From positions 2,334,501 to 2,398,500 of the forward strand of contig NZ_CP022203.1 of the NCBI RefSeq assembly GCF_002305895.1: a DNA stretch of 64,000 bases, in the 5' to 3' direction. The position numbers and the translations under genes are program-made. The first letter of the stretch is position 1. Each line of letters begins with the position of its first letter. The notes below the pieces were generated by a model. It was not told the DNA's origin. It was given only the letters and a program-made list of their open reading frames with translations, and searched no databases. The DNA is from Corallococcus macrosporus DSM 14697. Lineage in GTDB: Bacteria; Myxococcota; Myxococcia; Myxococcales; Myxococcaceae. Positions 33,240 to 43,425 of this stretch are shown here, in pieces.

Positions 33240-34202
33240 GTGGCGGAGGAGAAGACGAACAAGGTGACCATCATTGGCTCGGGGCCGGCGGGCTACACCG
33301 CGGCCATCTACGCCGCGCGCGCCAACCTGCAGCCGGTGGTGTTCGCCGGCGGCCCCACCCTGGAGCACCCGCAGCGGGTGCCGGGCGGCCAGCTCATGGT
33401 GACCACCGACGTGGAGAACTACCCGGGCTTTCCGGAGGCCATCACCGGCCCGGAGCTGATGGAGCGGTTCCAGAAGCAGGCGGAGCGCTTCGGCACCACC
33501 ATCCACATGGAGAACGTGGTGAAGGTGGACTTCTCCCAGCGCCCCTTCCTCATCCAGGGGGAGAGCGTCAGCTACCGCTCGGAGACCGTCATCATCTCCA
33601 CCGGCGCCACCGCCAAGTGGCTGGGCGTCAAGGGCGAGGACACCTACAAGAACCGCGGCGTCTCCGCGTGCGCCACCTGCGACGGTGCCTTCTTCAAGAA
33701 GCAGGACGTGCTGGTGGTGGGCGGCGGTGACACGGCCATGGAGGAGGCGACGTACCTGGCGAAAATCGTCAACCACGTCACCCTCATCCACCGCCGCGAC
33801 ACGCTGCGCGCCTCCAAGGTGATGCAGGAGCGCGCCCTCCAGAACCCGAAAATCTCCTTCATGTGGGACTCCGCGGTGGAGGAGGTCCTGGGCGACAACA
33901 AGGGGATGAACGGCGCGGTGGTGCGCAACCTGAAGACGGGGGACAGCCAGCTCGTGAAGGCGACGGGCCTCTTCGTCGCCATTGGCCACACGCCCAACAC
34001 GGAGCTGTTCCAGGGCGTGCTGGAGACGCACCAGGGCGGCTACCTCAAGACGGTGCCGGGCTCCACGCGCACCAACATCGAGGGCGTCTTCGCCTGCGGC
34101 GACGTGCAGGACCACTACTACCGTCAGGCCATCACCGCGGCGGGCACGGGCTGCATGGCCGCCATCGACGCGGAGCGCTGGCTCATCGAGCACGGCGAGT
34201 AG
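33240..34202 (+). CDS. trxB: Thioredoxin-disulfide reductase
   Basis: 320 residues from GTG 33240 with GGGAGGAG seven bases upstream. FAD-binding GSGPAGYTAAIYAARA, redox-active CATC (144-147), NADPH-binding GGGDTAMEEA and C-terminal FACGDVQD motifs are all present. It reduces thioredoxin using NADPH. A strong hairpin follows the gene. Confidence 0.95.
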   Translation: MAEEKTNKVTIIGSGPAGYTAAIYAARANLQPVVFAGGPTLEHPQRVPGGQLMVTTDVENYPGFPEAITGPELMERFQKQAERFGTTIHMENVVKVDFSQRPFLIQGESVSYRSETVIISTGATAKWLGVKGEDTYKNRGVSACATCDGAFFKKQDVLVVGGGDTAMEEATYLAKIVNHVTLIHRRDTLRASKVMQERALQNPKISFMWDSAVEEVLGDNKGMNGAVVRNLKTGDSQLVKATGLFVAIGHTPNTELFQGVLETHQGGYLKTVPGSTRTNIEGVFACGDVQDHYYRQAITAAGTGCMAAIDAERWLIEHGE

Positions 34203-34238
34203 CCTGGCCGCCCGCGCGGCTGAAGGTGAAGCATCTCC

Positions 34239-34268
34239 AGGCCGGCCCTCTTGTCGGGGCCGGCCTTT
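34239..34268 (+). terminator. Terminator after trxB
   Basis: Perfect 10-bp stem AGGCCGGCCC/GGGCCGGCCT around an 8-base loop, ending in a short TTT. It lies 36 bases after the trxB stop and just before the PLP-enzyme gene. Confidence 0.7.
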
Positions 34269-34298
34269 CCATTCCCGCGAAGGACGCAGCGAATCCCC

Positions 34299-35479
34299 AT
34301 GAGCTCGAAGCAGAAGACGGTGGCGGTGCACGCCGGGACGCGGCTGGCTGGAAGCAAGGCGGTGCCGGTGTCGCCGCCCATCTACCCGGCGGCGGTGAAC
34401 TGGTTCGACAGCAGCGACGATCTGGACAGCGCCCTGGACGGCAAGGACTACGCCTACGCCCGCATCAGCGCGCCCAACACGACGCTGCTGGAGGAGGCCG
34501 TGGCCGCGCTGGAGGGCGCCGAGGCCTGCGTGGCCTACGCCAGCGGCATGGCCGCGCTGCGCTCCGTCTTCGAGGCCCAGGGCTTCAAGCCGGGGGACCG
34601 GCTGGTGATGCCGGCGGACGGCTACGGCGTCACGCGCGCGCTGTACAAGCGCCTGTGCGCCACGCTGGGCGTGGAGCTGCACGCGCTCCTGATGACGGAC
34701 CCCGAGGTGTCCGCGCGCATCCGCGAGCTGAAGCCGCGCATGGTGCTGGCGGAGAGCATCTCCAACCCGCTGCTGCGCGTGCCTGATTTGCGCGTGCTCG
34801 CGCGGGCCTGCCAGGACGTGGGGGCGGCGTTCGTGGTGGATGGCACCTTCCCGTCGCCCGTGGGCCAGCGCGCGCTGGCGCTGGGCGCGGACTACGCGGT
34901 GCAGTCCACCAGCAAGTGGCTCAACGGGCACAGCGACGCGCTGGGCGGCACGGTGAGCGCCTCGCGTGAGCGGATGGCCCCGCTGCGCGCCGCGCGGGTG
35001 CTGGCGGGGGACGTGCTGGGGCCCTTCGAGGCGTGGCTCACCCTGCGCGGCCTGCGCACGCTGCCGGTCCGCATGAAGGCGCATGTGGAGCACGCGGCGC
35101 ACGTGGCCCGGCGCCTCACGGAGTCCCCGCTGCTGGAGCGGGTCATCTACCCGGGGCTGGCTTCGCACCCGGACCACGCCACCGCGAACGCGCTGCTGCT
35201 GGGCGGCGGCCCCATGGTGGCCTTTGAAATCAAGGGCGCGGGGCGGGCGGAGGGCATGCGCTTCCTGGAGGCGCTGAAGGTGGGGCGGCCGGGGCCCTCG
35301 CTGGGAGACGTGTGCACGTTGGTGATGCACGCGGCCAGCGCCAGCGCGCGCCGCTTCACTCCGGAGGAGCGAGCGGCCGCGGGCATCCAGGAGAACCTCA
35401 TCCGCGTCTCCGTGGGGCTGGAGGACCCGGACGACATCGCGGATGACCTGCTGGCCGCGGTGGCCCAGGGGGCGCGCCG

Positions 35480-35483
<4 letters not shown>
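34299..35483 (+). CDS. Cys/Met-metabolism PLP-dependent enzyme
   Basis: 394 residues from ATG 34299. It belongs to the cystathionine gamma-synthase/beta-lyase family: cofactor-phosphate region AYASGMAAL, PLP-Asp in FVVDGTFPSP, and the Schiff-base Lys206 in STSKWLNGHSDALGG. Which reaction (lyase, gamma-synthase or O-acylhomoserine sulfhydrylase) cannot be told from sequence alone. The stop overlaps the moaC start by four bases. Confidence 0.85.
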
Positions 35484-35974
<491 letters not shown>

Positions 35975-36214
35975 GGCGGCGGAGCGCTCCACCGGCGAGG
36001 AGGCCTCCCCTCGGGCCGAGGCGCCCGTGCGCGGGCGGACACGGTGAGGCCCAGGTCCGGCCAGGTGTCTCGCTCCGCACGCCGCGACTGTGACGCTGTC
36101 CACGCCTCCGGGAGCCCGCGCCGCCAGGGGGCTCCCGGTATGCGGGAGGGGCCCCCACGTTGCATCCCAGGCCTGGTGGGCGCGAAGGACAGGCGCCGGT
36201 TCGCGAGGTGTCGG

Positions 36215-36466
36215 GTGTTCGACCTGAGGGGCGTTCTGACGCTGCTGACGGCGCTGGGAGCCGCGGGCTGTGGCGCGCTCTCGGAGGAGGGCGACGCGGC
36301 CGAGGCGTCGCAGGCCATGGCGGACCGCGCGTCATGCGACGCTCGGGCCTCCCACCGCCGCTCCGTGTCCCGGGACAGGCAGGCGTGCCAGGTCCTCTTC
36401 TTCGTCTGCGCCCGCGGCGAGTCTCCCTACTTCGACGCGTGCGGCTGTGGCTGCGCGCGCCCTTGA
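36215..36466 (+). CDS. Small cysteine-rich lipoprotein
   Basis: 83 residues from GTG 36215 (GAGG eight bases upstream). Signal peptide with lipobox LGAAGC (Cys19), then a short linker and a compact cysteine-rich end, CQVLFFVCARGESPYFDACG followed by CGC. The FF/C...YFDACGCGC pattern is, from memory, common in myxobacterial secreted proteins of unknown role. The 240 bases before it, after moaC, hold nothing I can identify. Confidence 0.55.
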   Translation: MFDLRGVLTLLTALGAAGCGALSEEGDAAEASQAMADRASCDARASHRRSVSRDRQACQVLFFVCARGESPYFDACGCGCARP

Positions 36467-36475
36467 GGCACGCGC

Positions 36476-37030
36476 CTACTCCGACTCGCCGAGCAGACGC
36501 TCCTGGAAGAAGGCCGCCACCACCAGCGAATGGGTGATGTGCCCCTCCAGGATGAGGCGCGGCAGCGCCGCGCGCGGGTGCAGCTCCACGGCGATGTCCT
36601 CGCCCGCGTCCTGCCGCCCCTCGTGCCGCTTCACGCAGTCCAGCGCGAGGAAGTTGAAGCACACGTTGCCCTGGAACGCGGGGTTGGGGTGCACCTGGCC
36701 CACTGGCACCATGCGCCCCGGCACGTAGCCCGTCTCCTCCTCCAGTTCGCGCGCCGCGGCCCGCTCCGGCGCTTCTCCCGGCTCCACGATGCCGCCAGGG
36801 AGCTCCAGCGTGGAGGACTCGACGCCGAAGCGGAACTGCCGCACCAGCACGAGCCGCGCGTCCGGCGTCACCGCGATGACGTTCACCCAGTCCGCGCAGT
36901 CCACGCGCACGCGCGGGTGCTCCAGGCCGGTGCGCGGGTCCGCCCACCAGTCCTCGCGCACCCGGGCGACGGTGAAGTCGTGCTCCAGCCCGCGCCGCAG
37001 CCGGCGCCAGGGTTTCACCTCTCCCGCCAT
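36476..37030 (-). CDS. NUDIX hydrolase (ADP-ribose pyrophosphatase-like)
   Basis: 184 residues. The Nudix box GGIVEPGEAPERAAARELEE followed by ETGY fits GX5EX7REUXEEXGU exactly. The flanking strands (LVLVRQFRFGVESSTLELPGG) are typical of NudF-like ADP-sugar pyrophosphatases. It is the last gene of a four-gene minus-strand run. Confidence 0.88.
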   Translation of the reverse strand: MAGEVKPWRRLRRGLEHDFTVARVREDWWADPRTGLEHPRVRVDCADWVNVIAVTPDARLVLVRQFRFGVESSTLELPGGIVEPGEAPERAAARELEEETGYVPGRMVPVGQVHPNPAFQGNVCFNFLALDCVKRHEGRQDAGEDIAVELHPRAALPRLILEGHITHSLVVAAFFQERLLGESE

Positions 37031-37046
37031 GTGAAAGTCCTTCCCT

Positions 37047-37901
37047 TCAGTTGAGCAGCGCGGCGCGCTCCCGCAGCTCGCGGGCCGTCATCTCCAGCCG
37101 CTCGCGGTCGGGGGCCTCGGGCGAAAGCTGGAGGCAGCGCTCCACGTCCTTCAGCGCCGCGCGGTACGCCCCCAGGCTGCCGAGCAGCGCCGCGCGCGTG
37201 CGCAGCTCGCCCGGGTGGTCCGGCGCCAGGAGCAGCAGCATGTCCACCACCGCCAGCCCGCGCTCGCAGTCCTCGCGGCCCAGGTACACGCGCCGCAGGT
37301 TGGACAGCATCCGGTACGCAATCAGCTCCACCGGCGCGGGCGCCAGCATGTTGCGGTCGAACTTGAGCTGCGGCGCCACGCGCTTGAGCAGCTCCTCGCA
37401 GCCGTGCTCGGTGAGGATGTCCCCGTGGTGGAACGGGTCCATCACCAGCTTGTGGTCCCCCGCGTCATGGGCCACCAGGAAGTGGCCGGGGAAGGGGACG
37501 CCGTACAGGGAGATGCCCGCGCGCCGCGCCACCTCCAGGTAGACGACGGACAGCGTAATCGGCAGCCCCAGCTTCCGCTCCAGCACCTGGTCCAGGAAGC
37601 TGTTCTCCGGGGAGTGGTAGTCGTCCTCGTTGCCTCGGAAGCCCTCGATGTCCGCCAGCACGTGGCGCAAGGCCCGCAGCGGCGCGAGGACCTCGCCCTT
37701 CTCGCTCAGCCGCTCCGCCTCCACCTGCACCCGGCACGCGAGCACGTCCAGCATGTGCAGGCAGCCGGGGGCGTCCAGCAGCGGCTTGTCCAGCGTGGCG
37801 ATGGCCAGCGCCGCCAGGTCCAACCGCGGGGGCTCCGCGGCCAGGGCCGACACCAGCCGCTCCCGCGCCAACGGTGGGCTGAATCCAGGGGGAATGCTCA
37901 C
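37047..37901 (-). CDS. SirB1/transglutaminase-like family protein with TPR tail
   Basis: 284 residues. The SirB1 core is recognisable: FRGNEDDYHSPENSFLDQVL, RKLGLPITLSVVYLEVARR and VPFPGHFLVAH. Two C-terminal TPR-like helical pairs follow. The family is widespread and structurally transglutaminase-like, but its biochemical role is not settled. Confidence 0.85.
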   Translation of the reverse strand: MSIPPGFSPPLARERLVSALAAEPPRLDLAALAIATLDKPLLDAPGCLHMLDVLACRVQVEAERLSEKGEVLAPLRALRHVLADIEGFRGNEDDYHSPENSFLDQVLERKLGLPITLSVVYLEVARRAGISLYGVPFPGHFLVAHDAGDHKLVMDPFHHGDILTEHGCEELLKRVAPQLKFDRNMLAPAPVELIAYRMLSNLRRVYLGREDCERGLAVVDMLLLLAPDHPGELRTRAALLGSLGAYRAALKDVERCLQLSPEAPDRERLEMTARELRERAALLN

Positions 37902-37955
37902 GGCGAGAACCAGTAACCCACGAGGGCCCGGACGGCAAAGGCAGGCGGCCGAGCG

Positions 37956-38231
37956 TCAGAATGCTGGAGGTTCAAGCGGCAGCCGTCCCTTGATTTCCGC
38001 CCGCAGGGCAATCTGGGCCGCAATCAGCCCGGACAGGATTCCATCCTCGAACTCGAATGTAGGATGTTCCTTGAGTTCCGGGAAGTCGTGGGAGTTGCGC
38101 ACCTCCTCGGGGGAGATGTTGGGCACGGCCTCGCGGGCGAGGCGCAGCACCTTGGCCTGCTGCTGGGAAATCATCTTCTCGAAGAGCTGGGCGGAAAGCT
38201 GCAGCATCTCCTCGGCCATCTGCTCCGTCAT
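37956..38231 (-). CDS. Conserved-looking small protein, unknown function
   Basis: 91 residues, mostly helical and acidic/amphipathic (MTEQMAEEMLQLSAQLFEKM at the start). It begins 7 bases after the YiiX-like gene ends and precedes the SirB1-like gene, so it probably belongs to the same transcript. No domain recognised. Confidence 0.65.
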   Translation of the reverse strand: MTEQMAEEMLQLSAQLFEKMISQQQAKVLRLAREAVPNISPEEVRNSHDFPELKEHPTFEFEDGILSGLIAAQIALRAEIKGRLPLEPPAF

Positions 38232-38238
38232 CGTGTGT

Positions 38239-39813
38239 CTACTCCTGGGCGATGTCCCACTTGGCCCGGCGGTAGCTGTAACGGAAAGCGGCGGCGTCCG
38301 CCTCCCTGGCGATGCCCTCCGCCTCCCGGCCGTCCAGGAAGGCCACGAAGTCGAGCTGCCTGTCCTCGCGTCCGAACTCCGCGTCGAAGAGGCGGACCAG
38401 CTCGTTGGCGGGCAGGGTGCGGCGGCCGGCGACGCTGACCAGGGGGATGCGCAGGCCCGTCATGTCCTGGGCGGGGGCGTAGGCCTTCCACACCAGCTCC
38501 GTGCACACCAGCGTCCTGTCTGAGAAGAAGTCGAAGTCGAAGTCATAGGGGCGGCCCTGGAAGGTGAAGGCGCGGGCGATGGCGCGGGCCTTCTCCAGGC
38601 GGGACAGGCGCGGGCGCATGACGCCCAGGTAGTCCACGCGCAGGCCGTGCTCCAGGCCGGTGAAGGACACGCCTTCGCTGATGGATTCGAGGATGCGCAG
38701 GGGGTCTCCGTGCGCGTCCTGGCCGGAGTAGGCCGCCCACTTGGCGGGGAACGAACGCGCCAGGTGCTGGGTGAACGAGCCTGGCGCGCCGGGGAGGGTG
38801 GCCACCCAGGCCTTCACGGCCGGGTCCTCGTCGAAGTAGGCGGAGAGCTGCGCGGGCGTGCCGAGGAAGAGCTCCGCGTGCGGCCAGAAGCCCGGCAGGC
38901 CGATGTTGGAGAGGTACCAGTTCTGCCGGGCGACCATGATGTCGCCGGGCTCCATCCGCTCCAGCAGGGCCAGGGCCTGCTCGCGGGTGATGAGGGGCTG
39001 GCCCACGCGGCGCACGCGGGTGTCACCCATCCACTCCGCCACCGCGCGCTGCACGGGGAAGAAGGCGCGCTGCGCGGTGTCCTTCGTCAGGTCCACCGTG
39101 GCCTTGGCGAAGAGCGTGGCGCCGCGCCGGGTGAGCAGCCCCTTGGCCACCTTGCTGTTGTGCTTCATCTCCTGGAGCAGCCAGGGCACCCGCGGGGCGT
39201 CCAGCGCGCCGGCCTTCACCAGCAGCGGGCGGAGCTGCTCCTTGTAGCCGTCACCGGTGAGGAGCTGGGTGCTGGTGGAGACGTGGATGGCCTTGTCCTT
39301 GAACCGGGCGAAGGCGCGCGCGGGCAGGCCGTACTCGGGCGCGGGCTCGTCCAGCAGCACCTCGAGCTGCTTTCTGCCCAGGGTGAGCTCCGCGTAGGTG
39401 AGGCCATGGGCCAGCTCCGTGGTGAGCGCGCCGTGGGTGAGCAGGAAGCCCCAGGCGTGCTTCCTGGGCTGGGTGACGGCGGGCACCTTCACGAAGTCCC
39501 AGTAGCGCTGGCGGATGACCTCCACGGACACGAAGTAGTCGAAGAAGGCCGCCCAGGTGCTGAGCAGGAGCTGCTTCTGGTCCGGCGTGTACGGCACGCC
39601 CTGCTTCTGCAGGTACACGCCCCGCGACTGCTTCACGGCCTCCTGCAGCCCGCGCAGGCCGCGGACGTGGCGCTCCAGCAGGGCGAGGTCGGCCTGGGCC
39701 TGGGCGACGAAGGCCGCCTCGTCCAGGGCGTAGACGTCGTGGACGGGCGGGGGCGTGGGGGCGGGCGTGCTGGCGAGCGTGAGCCAGGCAAGCAGCAGGG
39801 GGGCGGCGGACAT
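38239..39813 (-). CDS. YiiX/YebB-like permuted NlpC/P60 cysteine hydrolase
   Basis: 524 residues from ATG 39813 with a signal peptide and AGGAG nine bases upstream. The C-terminal half carries the permuted papain-fold features: PGDIMVARQNWYLSNIGLPG with the PHAELFLG histidine, and later TLVCTELVWKAY with the candidate catalytic cysteine. The helical N-terminal half has no recognised family. Such enzymes cleave amide bonds in peptidoglycan or lipids; the substrate is unknown. Confidence 0.8.
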   Translation of the reverse strand: MSAAPLLLAWLTLASTPAPTPPPVHDVYALDEAAFVAQAQADLALLERHVRGLRGLQEAVKQSRGVYLQKQGVPYTPDQKQLLLSTWAAFFDYFVSVEVIRQRYWDFVKVPAVTQPRKHAWGFLLTHGALTTELAHGLTYAELTLGRKQLEVLLDEPAPEYGLPARAFARFKDKAIHVSTSTQLLTGDGYKEQLRPLLVKAGALDAPRVPWLLQEMKHNSKVAKGLLTRRGATLFAKATVDLTKDTAQRAFFPVQRAVAEWMGDTRVRRVGQPLITREQALALLERMEPGDIMVARQNWYLSNIGLPGFWPHAELFLGTPAQLSAYFDEDPAVKAWVATLPGAPGSFTQHLARSFPAKWAAYSGQDAHGDPLRILESISEGVSFTGLEHGLRVDYLGVMRPRLSRLEKARAIARAFTFQGRPYDFDFDFFSDRTLVCTELVWKAYAPAQDMTGLRIPLVSVAGRRTLPANELVRLFDAEFGREDRQLDFVAFLDGREAEGIAREADAAAFRYSYRRAKWDIAQE

Positions 39814-40016
39814 GGGGTGTGGGGCTCCTGCGAGGAAGGCGTCGCGGGGCGACACCTTAGCCCGGGACGGGGCTGGGGCGGCTGGCCCCCTGGCCGGACA
39901 GGGGCTGGGACGGGGGCGCCCCGGGTGGTCCCGCGCCCCGGTCATCCCCACGTTGTCATGGCACACGAACGCGCCGGGGCCGGGGTCAGGCGCCCGGCCA
40001 GAAAGGCAGACGCACG

Positions 40017-40334
40017 ATGGCTTATGGATTCGCGGAGGACCCAGCGCTCTCCATCACCCCCCACCTCGACGCCGTGGACTACCCCGTCGAGCGGGAGCAA
40101 CTGGTGGCCGCGGCCGCCGATGCGGGCGCCCCGCCCGACATCATCAACCTCTTCAAGTGCCTGCCGCGCGGCGAGTACCCCAACCGCGAGGCCGTGCAGC
40201 GGGACCTCTCCGAGGCGGCCCGGCGCTCCGCCCAGGGGGGCCTGAAGGACGACGATGGGGTGGACCGGGACCGCCGCAACATCGGGCGTGACCTGGTGGA
40301 GCACGCGCCAGACGGCCACACGCGTCATCCGTGA
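40017..40334 (+). CDS. DUF2795 protein
   Basis: 105 residues. The central segment (VDYPVEREQLVAAAADAGAP to LPRGEYPNREAVQRDL) fits DUF2795, a small domain of unknown function often involved in osmotic or general stress settings. It starts the plus-strand run divergent from the YiiX-like gene. Confidence 0.75.
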   Translation: MAYGFAEDPALSITPHLDAVDYPVEREQLVAAAADAGAPPDIINLFKCLPRGEYPNREAVQRDLSEAARRSAQGGLKDDDGVDRDRRNIGRDLVEHAPDGHTRHP

Positions 40335-40411
40335 ACCGGTGGGCGCCCGGGCAGGGCGCCTGGTGGAAGCGCTCGCGGGCGCGGGCGCTTTCTGCCAGCG
40401 TGCGCGAGCGC

Positions 40412-41314
40412 ATGCGTCCCGGGCCCCTGACGTCCAGTCTCATCCTGTCGTTGACCGCCGCCTGTAGCCACCGGGCGCCGCTCTCCGTGGCGCCGTCGGA
40501 GCCGCGGCCGGCCGCGGTGCGGCTCGACTTCCAGCCGCCCGTGGACCGCGTCCTCATGGAGACCCAGCGCAGCGTGCGCTCCGTGGAGCGGGGGAGTCAG
40601 ATTCTTCGTGAGGAAGTGGAGCTGCGCACGCAGACGCGCTTCACGCCCTCCGAGGGGGGCTGGCTGCTGGCGCAGGACGTGCCGAGCTCCCGCTTGACGC
40701 GCGACGGTCAGCAGGTGCCCACGGACGTGGCGGACGTGCTGGCCCGCTTCACGTTGCGGGCCTGGCTGGCGGCGGATGGCACCTTCGTGAAGCTGGTGGC
40801 TCCCGAGGCCGCGCAGGAGGCGCTGCGCCAGGTGGCGCCCGAGGGCACGGAGGACGGCGTGCTGGAGCGCTTCTTCGAGCCCGAGGCCCTGGAGGCGCGG
40901 GCGCGCCGTGAGTGGGAGGTGAAGTTCTCCGGCCTGTTCCAGCGCAACCTGGTGGAGGGCCAGCAGAGCTGGGTGGTGGACCTGGTGCCCCTGGGGGACA
41001 GCCAGGTGGCCTATGTCCTGGAGCGCACGGTCCAGGGCACGCGGGACACGCCGCTGGGCAGCGCGGTGGTGCTGGGCCTGCGCTGCCTGGATACGGTGCC
41101 GGAGGACGCGCCGGACGCGCTGTCGGAGGCCTGGGTGATGGCGGGCCGGCCGGAGCTGACGCCAGGCGTGTCCTGCGAGGGAGAACAACTGGTGGCCCGG
41201 GGACGCTTCATGCCCGTGAGCCGCCAGATCACGGTGCGGGCGACGGTGGCGGGCGAGGCGTGGACGCTCATGACGGAGTCCCGGACAGAGGGGCTCCAGG
41301 AGGAGGCGCGATGA
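40412..41314 (+). CDS. Lipoprotein of unknown function
   Basis: 300 residues from ATG 40412, chosen because it places the lipobox (LSLTAAC, Cys18) at normal distance. GTG 40331 overlapping the previous stop would make an unusually long signal peptide. The mature protein is beta-rich and has no recognised family. The stop overlaps the next start (ATGA). Confidence 0.75.
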   Translation: MRPGPLTSSLILSLTAACSHRAPLSVAPSEPRPAAVRLDFQPPVDRVLMETQRSVRSVERGSQILREEVELRTQTRFTPSEGGWLLAQDVPSSRLTRDGQQVPTDVADVLARFTLRAWLAADGTFVKLVAPEAAQEALRQVAPEGTEDGVLERFFEPEALEARARREWEVKFSGLFQRNLVEGQQSWVVDLVPLGDSQVAYVLERTVQGTRDTPLGSAVVLGLRCLDTVPEDAPDALSEAWVMAGRPELTPGVSCEGEQLVARGRFMPVSRQITVRATVAGEAWTLMTESRTEGLQEEAR

Positions 41315-41754
41315 GCTGGGAGCAGAACCTCATCGAGGATGAAGCGGGCGTGGAGCGCGTGGTGAAGAGCGCGCGGCGGGTGGCGGTGCTGGGCATCAAG
41401 ACGGAGCAGCAGTCGGGGCAGCCGGCCTACTACGTGCCGGACTACCTGGCGCGCGCGGGCGTGGAGGTGGTGCCCGTACCCGTCTACTACCCGGACGTCA
41501 CGCACATCCTGGGCAAGCCGGTGTTCCGGCGGCTCACGGACGTGCCCGGCGAGCTGGACCTGGTGGACGTGTTCCGCCGGCCGCAGGACATCGACGGGCA
41601 CGTGGACGAGCTCATCGCCAAGAATCCAAGGGCGGTGTGGTTCCAGTCCGGCATCCGCAATGACGCCGCGGCGGAGAAGCTGGCGAAGGCGGGCATCCAG
41701 GTGGTGCAGGACCGCTGCCTGATGGTGGACCACCGCCGCTACGGTGGCCGGTAG
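41311..41754 (+). CDS. CoA-binding (YccU-type Rossmann) protein
   Basis: 147 residues beginning with ATG 41311 inside the preceding stop and GGAGGAGG just upstream. The fold is that of the succinyl-CoA-ligase CoA-binding domain: RRVAVLGIK, ARAGVEVVPVPVYYPDVTHILG, DLVDVFRRPQDIDGHVDEL and a C-terminal DRCLMVDHRR. Ligand and role are unproven. Confidence 0.85.
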   Translation: MSWEQNLIEDEAGVERVVKSARRVAVLGIKTEQQSGQPAYYVPDYLARAGVEVVPVPVYYPDVTHILGKPVFRRLTDVPGELDLVDVFRRPQDIDGHVDELIAKNPRAVWFQSGIRNDAAAEKLAKAGIQVVQDRCLMVDHRRYGGR

Positions 41755-41777
41755 CGGCGGTGTCAAAAGGGGGCGCC

Positions 41778-41800
41778 CCCACCCGTAGCGAGCGGGTGGG
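41778..41800. terminator. Hairpin between convergent CoA-binding and protease genes
   Basis: Perfect 8-bp stem CCCACCCG/CGGGTGGG with a 7-base loop, 23 bases past one stop and 17 past the other. No T-tract. Probably a bidirectional terminator. Confidence 0.5.
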
Positions 41801-41817
41801 AGCGGCCCGGGCGACGC

Positions 41818-43425
41818 TCAGTAGTTGCCCGAGATGACCTTGGGCAGCGCCTTGGCCAGGTCCGGCAGCGGCCCGATCTGGCGCGCGTTCGCGGCCTGCG
41901 GGGTGCCGTTGTCGCGCAGCAGCGAGCGCATCTGCGCGCTCGTCAGGCGGCGTCCGTTGGCCAGGGCCACGCCCTGCGCGCTGGCGGCGGCGCCCACCAC
42001 GATGGGGGATGCGCTGGACGTGCCGCTGAAGCTGGACGTGTAGAACTGGTCCTCGCCGTAGCTGCCGAACACGTTGCCGTAGCCCATGCTGTAGACGCGC
42101 TCACCCCAGCCGTGCACGTCCACGCGGGTGCCGAAGTTCGTCCAGCACATGGGCGAGCGCGTGGTCGCCGTGCTGCCGCCCACGACGATGGCCTCCGAGT
42201 CCCGGGTGTTGCGGTTGAACCGGCCCCCGTACGCGGACGCGTCCAGGTCGGCGCTGCCGTTGCCCGCCGCCTCCACGACGATGACGCCGTTGGCGGTGGC
42301 CGTCTTGATGGCGTCGTAGTTGGCCTGCCAGTACTCCATGGCGATGTAGTTGCACTGGCTGGTGTTGCACGTGCAGGCCGTGCCGTCCGCCGGGCCGCGG
42401 GAGTGCAGCTCGATGAGCACGATGCCGCCCCGGCCCGCGGCCGTGGCCGCCTTGCTGATGGCGCTGGCGGAGCTCTGGGCGCCGATGGACTCGTAGCCCG
42501 CCTGCGCCGCGTGCGCGATGCCCGTCACGCCGTAGGCGTTGGACGCGCCCACGATTTCACCCAGCACGGCCGTGCCGTGGTGTCTCCAGCTCGCGTCCGC
42601 GTACTGCGTGCCGCCCATGTGGAAGAGCGTGGGCATGTCCTCGTGCGTGGTGCGCCAGCCGCCCTCCACGTCCACCACCTTCACGTTCTGCCCCTGGCCG
42701 CCCGTGACGGTCCACGCGTACTTCGCGTTCACGCCGTTGGGCGCGGCGTTGAGGTAGCCCTGGTTGTTCACATAGGAGGGCGTGGTGGGCGGGAGGTCCG
42801 CCGCCGCCAGCAGGCCGCGCACCGCCGCGTCCATGCCGAAGTTCACCATGGCCGGCTCGGGGGGCGGCTCGGCGTAGGCCACCTCCACGCCGTCCAGCGC
42901 GTTGAGCGCGGCGACCAGGTCGGCCACACGCTCGGACGTGGTGCCCGGCATCAGGGGCACCTCGAAGTACAGGTTCAGGTCCGCCAGCTGCTCACCGCTC
43001 TGCCGCTCACCAGAGGCCTTGCGCGCCTCCAGCGAGGACTCGGGCTCGTCGAAGAGCCGGGCGATGGCGCCGATGCGCGGCGCGCGCTCCAGCAGCGACG
43101 CCACCGCGCCCACGTCCGCCTCCAGGCGCGCGTCACCCAGGTTGCGTCCGGCCAGCAGCGAGCGCTCCGCGGCGTCCCGCTCCGACGTCAGGGCCACCAG
43201 CCGCTGGTCGCGCAGGCGCACCCGGCTGCCTTCATGGAACTTCACCACGATGCGCTCCACGAGGGTGTCCCCGGCCAGCTCGCGGCCCGTGGGCTTGGCG
43301 ACGAGCGCGCGCGGCTTCAGGGACTTCGAGGGCGGCGCCGCCGTCGCCGAGGGGGCGAAGGCCAGCACCGAGAGGGACAGCATCGCGTACCGCAGGGGGC
43401 GCATCGACAGGAACGACGTCGTCAT
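41818..43425 (-). CDS. Secreted subtilisin-like serine protease (S8)
   Basis: 535 residues from ATG 43425 (GGAGG six bases upstream) with a signal peptide ending in SATAAPPS. A propeptide region of about 200 residues precedes the catalytic domain. The triad is Asp in VKVVDVEGGW (about 251), His in WRHHGTAVLG (about 283) and Ser in FSGTSSASPIV (about 470). A cysteine-rich insert (CTCNTSQCNY) may form disulfides. Likely a degradative exoenzyme of this predatory organism. Confidence 0.92.
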   Translation of the reverse strand: MTTSFLSMRPLRYAMLSLSVLAFAPSATAAPPSKSLKPRALVAKPTGRELAGDTLVERIVVKFHEGSRVRLRDQRLVALTSERDAAERSLLAGRNLGDARLEADVGAVASLLERAPRIGAIARLFDEPESSLEARKASGERQSGEQLADLNLYFEVPLMPGTTSERVADLVAALNALDGVEVAYAEPPPEPAMVNFGMDAAVRGLLAAADLPPTTPSYVNNQGYLNAAPNGVNAKYAWTVTGGQGQNVKVVDVEGGWRTTHEDMPTLFHMGGTQYADASWRHHGTAVLGEIVGASNAYGVTGIAHAAQAGYESIGAQSSASAISKAATAAGRGGIVLIELHSRGPADGTACTCNTSQCNYIAMEYWQANYDAIKTATANGVIVVEAAGNGSADLDASAYGGRFNRNTRDSEAIVVGGSTATTRSPMCWTNFGTRVDVHGWGERVYSMGYGNVFGSYGEDQFYTSSFSGTSSASPIVVGAAASAQGVALANGRRLTSAQMRSLLRDNGTPQAANARQIGPLPDLAKALPKVISGNY

